64,000 nt of DNA from contig JAIXZX010000012.1 of the NCBI GenBank assembly GCA_027489335.1, forward strand, positions 186,001 through 250,000, in the 5' to 3' direction. The translations under genes and the position numbers were made by a program. Origin of the DNA: Caulobacteraceae bacterium (GTDB lineage Bacteria > Pseudomonadota > Alphaproteobacteria > Caulobacterales > Caulobacteraceae). Below the pieces are notes generated by a model. It worked only from the letters and a program-made list of their open reading frames with translations, had not been told where the DNA came from and made no database searches. Positions 1 through 8,336 of the stretch are shown in pieces (the stretch's first letter is position 1; each line of letters starts with the position of its first letter).

Positions 1-676
1 CCTGCTGAATGTGAGCTTTGTCGCCGAGCCGGGATCGACCGTGGCCCTGGTCGGACCGTCTGGGGCCGGCAAGACCACCGCCGTGCGGCTGGCCTTGCGC
101 CTGATCGATCCCCAAGAAGGCATGGTCCTGCTGGACGGGCTCGATCTGCGTAAGGTGCGGCAGGAGGCCCTGCGCCAGGCTGTGGCGCTCGTGCCGCAGG
201 ATGTCGCCCTGTTCAACGACACCCTGCGGGCCAACATCGCCTTTGGACGCCCGCAGGCGAGCCTGGCCGAGATCGAGGCTGTCGCCCAGGCCGCAGAGCT
301 GGCGCCCTTCATCGAGTCGCTGCCCGACGGCCTTGAGACCCGGGTCGGCGAGCGGGGGCTGAAGTTGTCAGGGGGCGAGCGCCAGCGGGTGGGCATTGCG
401 CGCGCCTTGCTCGCCAATCCGCGCTTGCTGATCCTGGACGAGGCCACCAGCGCCCTGGACGGGCGCACGGAGGAAGCCATCCAGGCGACCCTGCGCAAGG
501 TCCGTCAGGGACGGACGACCCTGGTGGTGGCGCACCGCCTGTCGACCATCGTCGACGCCGACCTGATCGTCGTTCTGCGCAGGGGCCGTGTGGTCGAGCG
601 AGGAACCCATGAGGAACTGCTCGCCGCCGCCGGGGAGTACGCCGCCCTGTGGCGACGCCAGACCCGGCAGCGCTGA
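1..676 (+). CDS. ABC exporter, C-terminal nucleotide-binding domain (5' truncated by window)
   Basis: The reading frame is already open at base 2, so the start lies outside the window. The visible part is a complete ATPase domain. It has Walker A GPSGAGKTT, Q-loop VPQD, signature LSGGERQRVGIARALL, Walker B LLILDEATSALD and H-loop VAHRLST. The order and the FNDTLRANIAFG stretch after the Q-loop are typical of MsbA/Atm1-type exporters, whose membrane domain precedes the ATPase in the same chain. The substrate cannot be told from the ATPase alone. The gene ends five bases before the convergent RND permease gene, with no terminator visible between them. Confidence 0.9.
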   Translation, partial: LLNVSFVAEPGSTVALVGPSGAGKTTAVRLALRLIDPQEGMVLLDGLDLRKVRQEALRQAVALVPQDVALFNDTLRANIAFGRPQASLAEIEAVAQAAELAPFIESLPDGLETRVGERGLKLSGGERQRVGIARALLANPRLLILDEATSALDGRTEEAIQATLRKVRQGRTTLVVAHRLSTIVDADLIVVLRRGRVVERGTHEELLAAAGEYAALWRRQTRQR

Positions 677-681
677 TAAGG

Positions 682-3600
682 CTACTCCGCCGCGCGGGGC
701 AGGGCTTCCTCAGGGGCGGTCACCTGTCTGCGGGGACGCAGGCCGAGTTTCTGACGACCCCAGCCACCGGCCCGGCGCAGCCGCTCCCCATAGACCTTGG
801 GCGCGGCCAGCATGACCGGGGTCAGGACCAGGGTCAGAAGCGTGGCGAAGGACAGACCCCAGACTACGGCGGCCGATAGCTGGACCCACCACTCCGACCC
901 GGGCGCCCGGTACTCGATATGGCCGGCGCGGAAATTGGGGTGGAGCTGGAACATCAGCGGCAGCAGACCCACCACCGTCACCACCGTGGTGAGGATCACG
1001 GGGCGGAACCGCTGCGTCGCGGCGCGGACGGCGGCGTCGTCGGCGGGATAGCCGGCCCGGCGCAGCTGGTAGTAGGTGTCCACCAGCACGATGTTGTGGC
1101 CCACCACCACGCCGGCCAGGGCGACGATGCCTGTGCCCAGCATGATCACCGACACATAGTTGAACGTGCCCAGGAAGTTCACCTGGACCCCAAGCAGAAC
1201 ACCTACGGTCGACAGGGCCACCGCTGAGAGCGTCACCACCACGCCATAGAAGCTGTTGAACTGCCACAGCAGGATCACCCCCATCAGGAACAGGGAGACC
1301 GCCATGGCGACCACGAAGAACTGCGCGGCCTCCTGGCCCTCCTCGTCAGCGCCGGTGAACTTCCAGCGGACGTCATCGCTGATTTCGGCCTGCTCCAGCC
1401 AGGGGCGCAGCTCGGCGATCTTCTGGTTGGCGGCGACGCCTTCGATCGCATTGGCCTGGACGATGACCAGACGCTGGCCGTCGCGGCGCTGGATGGTGGT
1501 CACCTGCTGGGCGGGCGCCTGGCGGATGAAATAGCTGGCCGGCACCGGACCCAAGGCGGTGGAGATCTTCAGATCGTCGAAGGCGGCCATGTTGCGCGCG
1601 TCGGCCGGGAAGCGCACCCGGATGTCGAGCTCATCTTCGGCGTCGTCCGGCCGGAAGCGCCCGACCAGGACGCCGGTGGTCACGAACTGGATCGCCTGGC
1701 CCACCGACAGCACATCGACGCCATAGCGTCCGGCCGCCTGCCGGTCGACGGCCAGGTTGAGCTCGATCCCTGGCGAGGTGCGGTTGTCCTCCAGCTCGAA
1801 CAGGTCTGGATCTGAGGCCAGCCGCGCACGGATCAGATCGGCCGCGGCGTTCAGCGCCTCGGGATTCTGACTGCGCAGCTCGACCTGGACGTCCTTGCCC
1901 ACGGGCGGTCCGCCCTGGGGTTCGCGGACTTCGATCTGTACGCCAGGCAGATCGGTCAGGCGGGTGCGGATGTCGTTGACGATATCGGCGCCGCGCAGGC
2001 CCAGTTCGCCGCGCTCCTCGAAGTCGACAAGATCGACCTGCAGCCGGCCCACCGTGTCGTTGGGCGGCCCGCCGCCGCCGCCGCCCGGACTGGCGGCGCC
2101 TGAGCGGGTGTAGATGGAGTCGACGCCTGGCACCCCCAGCAGCCGCTGCTCGACCTGGCGGACCAGCACGTCGTGCGCCTCAGGCGACAGGTTTCCCCGA
2201 GCCTTCACATAGACCTGGGCCCATTCTGGATCCTCCTCCAGGAAGAACTCGGTCCGGTGAGTGGAGGTGGCGAACCAGCCGACGATGGCCACGACGATGA
2301 GCAGGGTGGCGGCGAAGGTGCGGGTGGGGGCGGCCCCCAGAGCCCAGAGCGTCCGGGCATACCAACCCATGAAGCCCGACATCTCCCGGGGATCACCCCG
2401 CTCGGATTTTTCGATCTCCGCCAGATGCGCCTCATCCACCGCGGCTTTGCGGCCGAAGATGGAGCCCAGCGCCGGCGTGAAGATCAGGGCCACGAAGATG
2501 GAGGCCCCCAGCACGTACATGAGCGTCAGGGGCAGGAAGCTCATGAACTTGCCCGGGATCGAGTTCCAGAACATGAACGGCAGGAAGGCGCAGAGCGTTG
2601 TGAGCGTGCCGTTCAGGACCGGGAAGAACATCCGCTTGCCAGCCGCGGCGAAGGCCTCCTCCTTTGGCAGCCCCTCGGCCATCTTCCGGTCGGCGTACTC
2701 CACCACCACGATGCCGCCGTCCACCAGGATGCCGACAGCCAGGACAAGGCCGAACATCACCATCTGGTTGAGGGTCACCCCTGAGGCGTTCAGCATCAGG
2801 AAGGCCAGCATGAAGCAGGCGGGGATCGCCGCGCCGACCATCAGTCCCTGCCGGATGCCCAGGCTGTAGACGATGATCATCATCACCAGGATGGTGGCGA
2901 TCAGCAGGCCGGACTCCAGCACCACCAGGGTGCGGTGGATGAAGTCGCTCTGGTCGTAGGTGTAGGACACCCGGATCGTGTCGGGCCAGCGGGCCTCCTC
3001 GTCGGCGACCACGGCGCGGACGGCGTCCACAGTGTCGAGGATGTTGGCGCCGCTGCGCTTGGCCACCTCCAGCGACATGGCCGGCTCGCCATTGTAGCGG
3101 GTGATGAAGTTCGGCTCCTTGAAGGTGCGCCGCACCTCCCCGATGTCACCCACCGTAATGACCCGGTCGCCGCTCTTCTTGATGGGCAGGCTGAGGATGT
3201 CGGAGGGCTCCTCGACCACGCCGGGGACCTTCACCGCGAACTGGCTGCCGCCGGACCGCAGGTTGCCGGCCGGCACCAGCTGGTTGTTGCGGCTGATGAC
3301 CTGGGCGAGCTCACCAGTGGTGACGTTGTAGGCCTCCATCCGCAGGGGATCGATCGTGACCTCGAGCATCTCCTCGCGGCCGCCGCTCAGCTGGACCTCC
3401 AGCACCCCAGGCGCGGCCTCAAGCCGATCCTGCAGGGAGCGGGCGATCCGGTAGAGCTCGCGCTCAGGCGCGGCGCCAGACAGCACGATGCCGATAATCG
3501 GCTCGCCGCTGAAATTGGCTTCCTCGATGATCGGTTCTTCGGCGTCCGGCGGGAATCGCCCACGGGCCAGGTCGACCTTGGCGCGGACCTCGGCCAGGGC

Positions 3601-3915
3601 CTTGTCCTTGTCGAAGTCGGCCTCGAACTCCAGGTTGACGATCGCCATGCTCTGGCGCGCCGCGGAGTTCATCTCCTTCAGGCCCTCAATGGACTGAAGC
3701 TCCACCTCGAGCGGCTTGACCAGCAGGCGCTCTGAATCCTCCGGGCTCACGCCGGGGTAGGGGACCACCACCGAGACGAACGGGAAGTCGATGTCGGGAT
3801 TGGCCTCCCGGGGCATGGCGAGGTAGCCGAAGAAGCCGAAGATGCTGGCGATCAGGGTGACGCCCAGCACCACCTTCCGCCGCTTGATGGCGCCGTCGAT
3901 CAGCGGACCGATCAT
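682..3915 (-). CDS. RND-family efflux transporter, inner-membrane permease subunit
   Basis: A 1077-residue protein, the usual size for an AcrB/HAE1-type permease. TM1 is near residues 17-35, two large periplasmic loops follow TM1 and TM7, and hydrophobic clusters lie near 335-480, 535-550 and 870-1035. It works as a proton-driven trimer in the inner membrane and exports through a fusion protein and an outer-membrane channel. The TM4 signature reads LAVGILVDGGIVVVEYADR, with one aspartate where classical HAE1 pumps carry two, so coupling or subclass may differ. The periplasmic loop near residue 615 has a glycine run (SPGGGGGG). The start has AGGAGG nine bases upstream. The adaptor gene lies 27 bp upstream in the same direction, so the two are an operon; no outer-membrane channel is in the window. 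Confidence 0.93.
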   Translation of the reverse strand: MIGPLIDGAIKRRKVVLGVTLIASIFGFFGYLAMPREANPDIDFPFVSVVVPYPGVSPEDSERLLVKPLEVELQSIEGLKEMNSAARQSMAIVNLEFEADFDKDKALAEVRAKVDLARGRFPPDAEEPIIEEANFSGEPIIGIVLSGAAPERELYRIARSLQDRLEAAPGVLEVQLSGGREEMLEVTIDPLRMEAYNVTTGELAQVISRNNQLVPAGNLRSGGSQFAVKVPGVVEEPSDILSLPIKKSGDRVITVGDIGEVRRTFKEPNFITRYNGEPAMSLEVAKRSGANILDTVDAVRAVVADEEARWPDTIRVSYTYDQSDFIHRTLVVLESGLLIATILVMMIIVYSLGIRQGLMVGAAIPACFMLAFLMLNASGVTLNQMVMFGLVLAVGILVDGGIVVVEYADRKMAEGLPKEEAFAAAGKRMFFPVLNGTLTTLCAFLPFMFWNSIPGKFMSFLPLTLMYVLGASIFVALIFTPALGSIFGRKAAVDEAHLAEIEKSERGDPREMSGFMGWYARTLWALGAAPTRTFAATLLIVVAIVGWFATSTHRTEFFLEEDPEWAQVYVKARGNLSPEAHDVLVRQVEQRLLGVPGVDSIYTRSGAASPGGGGGGPPNDTVGRLQVDLVDFEERGELGLRGADIVNDIRTRLTDLPGVQIEVREPQGGPPVGKDVQVELRSQNPEALNAAADLIRARLASDPDLFELEDNRTSPGIELNLAVDRQAAGRYGVDVLSVGQAIQFVTTGVLVGRFRPDDAEDELDIRVRFPADARNMAAFDDLKISTALGPVPASYFIRQAPAQQVTTIQRRDGQRLVIVQANAIEGVAANQKIAELRPWLEQAEISDDVRWKFTGADEEGQEAAQFFVVAMAVSLFLMGVILLWQFNSFYGVVVTLSAVALSTVGVLLGVQVNFLGTFNYVSVIMLGTGIVALAGVVVGHNIVLVDTYYQLRRAGYPADDAAVRAATQRFRPVILTTVVTVVGLLPLMFQLHPNFRAGHIEYRAPGSEWWVQLSAAVVWGLSFATLLTLVLTPVMLAAPKVYGERLRRAGGWGRQKLGLRPRRQVTAPEEALPRAAE

Positions 3916-3942
3916 ACTCTCAAGCCTCCTGTGCGACGCGCC

Positions 3943-5004
3943 CTAGCGGGCCAGCGCCACGCGAACCTTCTGGCCCTGGTCCACATAGGACTGGCCGACC
4001 GTAATGACGCGCGCCTCGCCGGTGAGGCCACGCACCCAGACGCCCTCGGCGCTCTCCTCGGTCACCTGGACCGCGGTGAAGACGACAACGTCGCCGGGAC
4101 CCACATGGCGCACGCCCTGGCGGCCCTCAGCATCCAGCACCATGGCCGAGGGGGGCACCAGATGGGCCGGTCCAGAGGCGGTGGTGATCCGGACATCGGC
4201 TGAGAGGCCCGAGCGGACGGCCTGCTGCGGGTTGCTGGCGACGACTTCGAGCCGGTAGGTGCGGGTCTGGGGATCGGCCTCCCGGCCCACGAAGCGGACC
4301 TGACCGGACAGGGTCTCACCCGACACCAGGGTGGCGGTGGCGGGCTCGCCGCTGCGGATCCGGCCAGCCTGGGTCTCGGGCACATTGCCGACGATGAGGA
4401 TGGGGTTCAGCTCAATCAGGGTGCCGCAGGGCTGGCCCGGCGAGAGGTAGGTCCCGACCTCGGCGTCGCGATTGTCGAAAACACCGGCGAAGGGCGCGCG
4501 GATATTGACCTGCTCCAGGGCGATTTCGGCCTGCCGCACCGCCGCGGCGGCCGCGTCCAGATTGGCCTGATCCTGCAGCACCTGGGTCTCCGACCGGTAC
4601 CCCTTTTCCGCCAGCGAGGCCGAGGCCCGCCGCTGCAACTCCCGCGAGCGCAGGGCCGCGCGGGCCTGGTCCAGGGCCGCCTGGCGAGCGTCCACCGAAA
4701 GACGGCAGAGCACCGCGCCCTTCTGGACAAAGCCGCCTTCCCGGGCCGGGGTCGAGGCCACCACGCCAGAGGTCTCGGCGCGAACGACGACGCTGCGCGC
4801 CGCCTCGGTGCGCCCCCGCAAGGTTACGACATAGGGCCGGTTGACCTCTGGGGTCACCGTGACCTGAACCTGGGGAGGCTGGTCAGCCGTCTTCGGTGTC
4901 TCGGCCGGCGCGCTGTCTCCGCCCAGCAGGGACATGGCCACGAAATAGACCACCAGCACGCCGAAGACGGCGAGGATGAAGATGTGAGACGCCTTGAGAC
5001 GCAT
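3943..5004 (-). CDS. RND efflux membrane-fusion (periplasmic adaptor) subunit
   Basis: A 353-residue HlyD/AcrA-type adaptor that bridges the RND pump to an outer-membrane channel. It begins with a single hydrophobic anchor (residues about 6-26). A biotinyl-lipoyl-like strand pair (ETSGVVAS...EGGFVQKGAVLCRL), an alpha-hairpin rich in Ala/Gln/Arg (about 95-150), the second lipoyl half (NIRAPFAGVFDNRDAEVGTYLSPGQ) and a beta-barrel follow. The frame is open to 5061, but the ATG at 5004 is preferred. It has a GGGGGA ribosome site nine bases upstream and starts just before the membrane anchor, while the extra 19 residues look non-coding. It is followed 27 bp later by the permease gene. Substrate unknown. 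Confidence 0.92.
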   Translation of the reverse strand: MRLKASHIFILAVFGVLVVYFVAMSLLGGDSAPAETPKTADQPPQVQVTVTPEVNRPYVVTLRGRTEAARSVVVRAETSGVVASTPAREGGFVQKGAVLCRLSVDARQAALDQARAALRSRELQRRASASLAEKGYRSETQVLQDQANLDAAAAAVRQAEIALEQVNIRAPFAGVFDNRDAEVGTYLSPGQPCGTLIELNPILIVGNVPETQAGRIRSGEPATATLVSGETLSGQVRFVGREADPQTRTYRLEVVASNPQQAVRSGLSADVRITTASGPAHLVPPSAMVLDAEGRQGVRHVGPGDVVVFTAVQVTEESAEGVWVRGLTGEARVITVGQSYVDQGQKVRVALAR

Positions 5005-5243
5005 GCCGTAATTTCCCCCAGCCCCCGGCGGCGCAAAGGCCCGCAGAGGCCGCATTCCCACGTTCTTTGGGATTTCGCGCCGTTGTGCGGCGGGCGTCGC
5101 GGGCGTGCAAATGAATTCGCAGACAGGATACGTTCTGGGTGTGGACTGTGCCTGACGAACCGCAGTTCAGGGCATAGAATGACGCGATCCCTGGAGGCGC
5201 CGGTCGAGGCGCTACCCCTGCTGAACAGAAGACGGAACCCCTG

Positions 5244-5684
5244 ATGAGATATCTTCACACCATGGTCCGCGTGCGCGATCTCGACGCCTCCCTGGACTTC
5301 TATTGCGCAAAACTCGGCCTGGTGGAGGTCTCGCGAGTCGAGAACGCGGGCGGACGGTTCACCCTGGTTTTCCTCTGCGCGCCTGGGGACGAGGAGGCGG
5401 CGCGGGCCCGCAAGGCGCCGATGGTGGAGCTTACCTACAACTGGGATCCGGAGGACTACCAGGGCGGGCGCAATTTCGGTCACCTGGCCTATGCCGTGGA
5501 TGACATCTATGCCGCCTGCCAGCGTCTGATGGATGGGGGCGTGGTGATCAGCCGGCCGCCGCGGGACGGGCACATGGCGTTCGTGCGTTCGCCCGATGGC
5601 ATTTCGGTGGAGCTTTTGCAGGCCGGCGCAGCCCTTCCGCCCGCCGAGCCGTGGTCGTCCATGCCCAATGTCGGGCAGTGGTAG
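5244..5684 (+). CDS. gloA: Lactoylglutathione lyase (glyoxalase I)
   Basis: A 146-residue single-domain glyoxalase I, which isomerises the methylglyoxal-glutathione hemithioacetal to S-lactoylglutathione in the cytosol. The two beta-alpha-beta-beta-beta modules supply the four metal ligands at His5, Glu62, His80 and Glu123. This is close to the His5/Glu56/His74/Glu122 set known for the nickel-dependent E. coli enzyme. The motif GRNFGHLAYAVDD surrounds His80 and SPDGISVELLQ surrounds Glu123. It is a monocistronic gene between the divergent efflux operon and the oppositely oriented tRNA-Asn. Confidence 0.95.
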   Translation: MRYLHTMVRVRDLDASLDFYCAKLGLVEVSRVENAGGRFTLVFLCAPGDEEAARARKAPMVELTYNWDPEDYQGGRNFGHLAYAVDDIYAACQRLMDGGVVISRPPRDGHMAFVRSPDGISVELLQAGAALPPAEPWSSMPNVGQW

Positions 5685-5705
5685 TCAGAGAGGTGAGGTG
5701 ATGGT

Positions 5706-5729
5706 CGTCCGCCGCTAAGGCGGCGGACG
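5706..5729 (-). terminator. Perfect 10-bp hairpin just 3' of tRNA-Asn
   Basis: CGTCCGCCGC and GCGGCGGACG pair perfectly around a four-base loop (5716-5719). The hairpin lies eight bases beyond the tRNA CCA end and 21 bases after the gloA stop codon. There is no T-run on either strand, so it may be a weak terminator, a 3'-processing signal, or both. Confidence 0.5.
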
Positions 5730-5737
5730 AAGGACGG

Positions 5738-5813
5738 TGGCTCCCCGAGCAGGACTCGAACCTGCGACAAGTCGGTTAACAGCCGACTGCTCTACCAACT
5801 GAGCTATCGGGGA
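5738..5813 (-). tRNA. tRNA-Asn (anticodon GTT)
   Basis: On the minus strand the sequence folds as a complete 76-base cloverleaf. The acceptor stem is TCCCCGA/TCGGGGA, the D arm contains AGCTCAGTTGGTAGAGC, the anticodon loop is CTGTTAA, and the T arm contains GGTTCGAGTCC. The CCA end is encoded in the DNA (5738-5740). The anticodon GTT reads AAC/AAT. It stands alone, with its own promoter to the right. Confidence 0.97.
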
Positions 5814-5832
5814 TCAGCACCGTAGGGCGGCG

Positions 5833-5861
5833 GCTATACGCCGGGCGGACGGACGGTGCAA
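5833..5861 (-). promoter_or_regulatory. Sigma-70-type promoter of tRNA-Asn
   Basis: On the minus strand TTGCAC (5856-5861) and TATAGC (5833-5838) are separated by exactly 17 bases. The predicted start lies about 12 bases upstream of the mature tRNA 5' end. Confidence 0.7.
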
Positions 5862-5894
5862 GCCTCCGGTGCGCCCCTATCCACAGCCGAAGTC

Positions 5895-5922
5895 AAAAAA
5901 AGAGCCCGGCCGGAGCCGGGCT
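5895..5922 (-). terminator. Strong intrinsic terminator on the minus strand with no annotated gene before it
   Basis: On the minus strand AGCCCGGC pairs perfectly with GCCGGGCT around TCCG (5903-5922), followed by seven T residues (5895-5901). It sits just upstream of the tRNA promoter and would insulate it. No credible minus-strand protein gene lies between here and the histidine kinase at 6202. The 279 bases 5923-6201 hold a CtrA-type site (5985-6000) but otherwise nothing I recognise. A 72-codon minus-strand reading frame at 5985-6203 starts inside the plus-strand gene region and has no family resemblance. The terminator may end a small RNA. Confidence 0.8.
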
Positions 5923-5984
5923 TGAGAAGGTTGGTGATGGTGGGGTGTCTTCAAGGAAGACCAGGAAAGCTTGGTCTTTTATGG

Positions 5985-6000
5985 TTAAGGCGAGGTTAAC
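5985..6000. promoter_or_regulatory. Full CtrA-type binding site (TTAA-N7-TTAAC)
   Basis: TTAA at 5985-5988, seven bases, then TTAAC at 5996-6000. This matches the consensus for the Caulobacterales cell-cycle regulator CtrA exactly. It lies about 200 bp upstream of the histidine kinase and about 60 bp upstream (on the minus strand) of the orphan terminator, so either direction could be the target. Confidence 0.55.
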
Positions 6001-6201
6001 GATCTGGGCCGCGGCGCCGGGCTCTCGGGTGTGTCGGCGAGCGGATAGACAAGCTTTCCAGCAGGCCTTACAGCCGTTGTCGCCCCGACCGGCTCAGCGG
6101 CTGCGGATGTGTGGAAGCTGTTGATCCGAAGGCGGTCTTCGGGTGCGCGTCCCACGTCCCGGCCCAGCCCGGGACAGGGACGGGAGGACGACACAGACCC
6201 C

Positions 6202-7173
6202 ATGCGGCTCTTCCAGCAGAATCCTTTTCTGGCCTGCGGTCTGGCGGTGGTGACCGCTGCCCTGGGATTCTATGTCCGCTGGGCCCTCGACGGCGTGCTG
6301 CCGCCAGGTTTCCCCTATCTGACCTTCTTCCCGGCGGTGATTCTGACCGCCTTCCTGGCCGGCATGTGGCCAGGCATCCTGTGCGCGGTCCTGTCGGGCC
6401 TGGCGGCCTGGTGGTTCTTCATCCCCCCCATCGGTTTCAGCCTCTCGCCGGCCAGCGCTCTGACCCTGGTCTTTTTCATCTTCGTGGTGGCCGTGGACAT
6501 CGCGGTGATCGAGCTCATGCGCCGCGCCCTGCATGATCTGGAGCGGGAGCAGGCCCTGACGGCGCAGCTCTATGAACGTCAGAGGGTGATGTTCCAGGAG
6601 CTGCAGCACCGTGTGGCCAACAACATGACCTTTGTGGCGGCCCTGCTGCAGATCAAGAAGCGGACCATCGACAGTCCCCAGGCCGCCGAGGCCCTTGATG
6701 AGGCCCGCGAGCGCCTGGTCACCATGGCCCAGATTCACCGTCGGCTTTACGATCCGGCCACCCTGGAGCTGAGCGTCGCCGCGTCGCTGCGGGAGCTGTG
6801 TGATGACCTGGTGCAGGCCGCCGGCGGGGGCGACGTCGTCTGCGACGTCAAGGCCGAAGGCGTGGATCTCGACACCACCCGACTGGTGACCCTGTTCCTG
6901 CTGGTGGCCGAGGTGGTGACCAATTCCCTGAAGCACGCCTTTGATGGCCGGACCGCTGGCCGCATCAATGTGACCCTTCTGCCAGCGGGCGAGGCGCAGG
7001 CCGTTCTGTTGATCGCCGACGATGGTCCAGGCTTTCCCGCGGCCAGTCCCGGCCTCGATGGCCGGCTCAGCCTGGGCTTTGGCATCATGCACAGCCTGGC
7101 GGGCCAATTGGGCGGCCAGCTGGACTTCCCGCCGGGGGCAGGCGCCCAGGTGCGGCTGACTTTCCCCACCTAG
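6202..7173 (+). CDS. Membrane sensor histidine kinase, DUF4118 plus HisKA_2/HWE type
   Basis: A 323-residue kinase. Residues 1-105 contain three to four hydrophobic helices of the KdpD-like DUF4118 type (PYLTFFPAVILTAFLAG, GLAAWWFFIPP). A short linker follows, then a HisKA_2 dimerisation helix with the H-box FQELQHRVANNM (phospho-acceptor His136), then an HATPase domain with N-box VVTNSLKHAF and G-box DDGPGF...LGFGIM. Such kinases in alphaproteobacteria often serve the general stress response (PhyR/NepR), but no phyR, nepR or ecfG is adjacent. The ATG at 6202 is chosen because the membrane domain starts there; the frame is open from 6109. A CtrA-type site lies 200 bp upstream. Confidence 0.85.
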   Translation: MRLFQQNPFLACGLAVVTAALGFYVRWALDGVLPPGFPYLTFFPAVILTAFLAGMWPGILCAVLSGLAAWWFFIPPIGFSLSPASALTLVFFIFVVAVDIAVIELMRRALHDLEREQALTAQLYERQRVMFQELQHRVANNMTFVAALLQIKKRTIDSPQAAEALDEARERLVTMAQIHRRLYDPATLELSVAASLRELCDDLVQAAGGGDVVCDVKAEGVDLDTTRLVTLFLLVAEVVTNSLKHAFDGRTAGRINVTLLPAGEAQAVLLIADDGPGFPAASPGLDGRLSLGFGIMHSLAGQLGGQLDFPPGAGAQVRLTFPT

Positions 7174-7297
7174 GACCGCGCCGTCTCCGGGCGGTCTCCG
7201 AGCCGTCTTGGCGCCGGCGGCGCGCCTGACCGCCGCGCGCTCCGCTGGACGCTGGGCCCGACAAGTGCGGCGGCCATTGGCCTGTCGCCCGCGCCAG

Positions 7298-7315
7298 GTG
7301 TCACCACGGCTTCAC
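7298..7315 (+). promoter_or_regulatory. Pho-box-like direct repeat upstream of phnD
   Basis: GTGTCAC (7298-7304), four bases, GCTTCAC (7309-7315): two 7-mers with an 11-bp period, 73 bp before the phnD start codon. PhoB sites in alphaproteobacteria are CTGTCAT-like heptamers with this spacing. A second match precedes phnC. Confidence 0.5.
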
Positions 7316-7388
7316 GTCCAGATGCGAAACCTCCGGCCCGGCGGCGGGCGTTTGGCGACGCCGGGACATGACAGTGTAGAGGTTCCCC

Positions 7389-8336
7389 ATGCGGCGACGA
7401 TCAGGTGTGATCCTGGCGGCGATCGGCCTTGGCCTTGCAGGTTGCGGCGGGGAGGCGAAGGCGCCCGACGGCGCCTGGCAGAGCGAGATGCGGGAGGTCC
7501 GCATGGCGGTCCGGGGGTCCGAAGACGACCCCATGATCACCCGACGCCTGACGGCCTACAAAACCTATATCGGCAAGGCGACGGGCCTGCCCGTGAAGCT
7601 CTACGAGTCGTCGGACTACAACGGCACGATTCAGGCGCTTTCCAGCGGTCAGGTCGACATCGCTACCATGGCGGGCGGCGGCTACGCCAATGTCGACGCC
7701 CAGATCGGCGAACTGGCCCAGCCCATCCTCACCGTCCGTCAGGCCGAGGGCGACACCGGCTACTATTCCGGTCTGCTGGTCATGGCTGAGAGCCCCTACC
7801 GCACGATCCAGGACCTGAAGGGCAAGACCCTCGGCTACGTCGATTTCAACTCCACCTCCGGTTACCTGTTTCCCCGCGCCGTGATGCGCGAACAAGGAAT
7901 CGACCCGGACACCTTTTTCGGGAAGTCGAGCTTCGCGGGCGGTCATACCCAGGCGGTGATGGCCCTGGATAATGGCCAGTTCGACGCCACGATCATCCAG
8001 GCTGGCGGCGGCGATCCCGAGCACGGCTTCACCACGGGCGCCCACTACACCATGGCCCGCCGCGGAGTGGTGGAGCTGGATGATTTCCGGATCATCTGGA
8101 CGGCGGGTCCCATCCCCAACAGCGCCGTCGTCGTGCGCACCGACCGTCCCCAGCCCTTCATCGACGCGGTGCGCGGCGCCATGGCGGCCTTGCCCTATGA
8201 CGATCCCGACGTCTGGCGCGACATCGGCCAGCCCGACGGGGCGGCCTACACGGCGGTCACCCGCGAACACTACGCCCCGATCATCAAGCTGCGCGCCGAC
8301 GACATCGCCGCCCGTCGCGCCGGAGAGCGCCAATGA
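7389..8336 (+). CDS. phnD: Phosphonate ABC transporter, substrate-binding lipoprotein
   Basis: A 315-residue PhnD-family binding protein. The N-terminus is a lipoprotein signal with lipobox LAGC (Cys19), so it is probably tethered to the inner-membrane outer face rather than free. The ligand motif VDFNSTSGYLFPRA matches the Ser-Thr-Ser/Gly loop by which PhnD proteins hold the phosphonate group. A second conserved part, SSFAGGHTQAVMALDNGQFDA, follows. It heads a tight operon phnD-phnD2-phnE1-phnE2 with 4-bp, 4-bp and 1-bp overlaps. A Pho-box-like repeat precedes it. Confidence 0.93.
   Translation: MRRRSGVILAAIGLGLAGCGGEAKAPDGAWQSEMREVRMAVRGSEDDPMITRRLTAYKTYIGKATGLPVKLYESSDYNGTIQALSSGQVDIATMAGGGYANVDAQIGELAQPILTVRQAEGDTGYYSGLLVMAESPYRTIQDLKGKTLGYVDFNSTSGYLFPRAVMREQGIDPDTFFGKSSFAGGHTQAVMALDNGQFDATIIQAGGGDPEHGFTTGAHYTMARRGVVELDDFRIIWTAGPIPNSAVVVRTDRPQPFIDAVRGAMAALPYDDPDVWRDIGQPDGAAYTAVTREHYAPIIKLRADDIAARRAGERQ

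Noticed and set aside
5985-6203. A 72-codon minus-strand frame between the orphan terminator and the histidine kinase
   Set aside because: No ribosome site and no family resemblance. A small RNA explains the terminator better.
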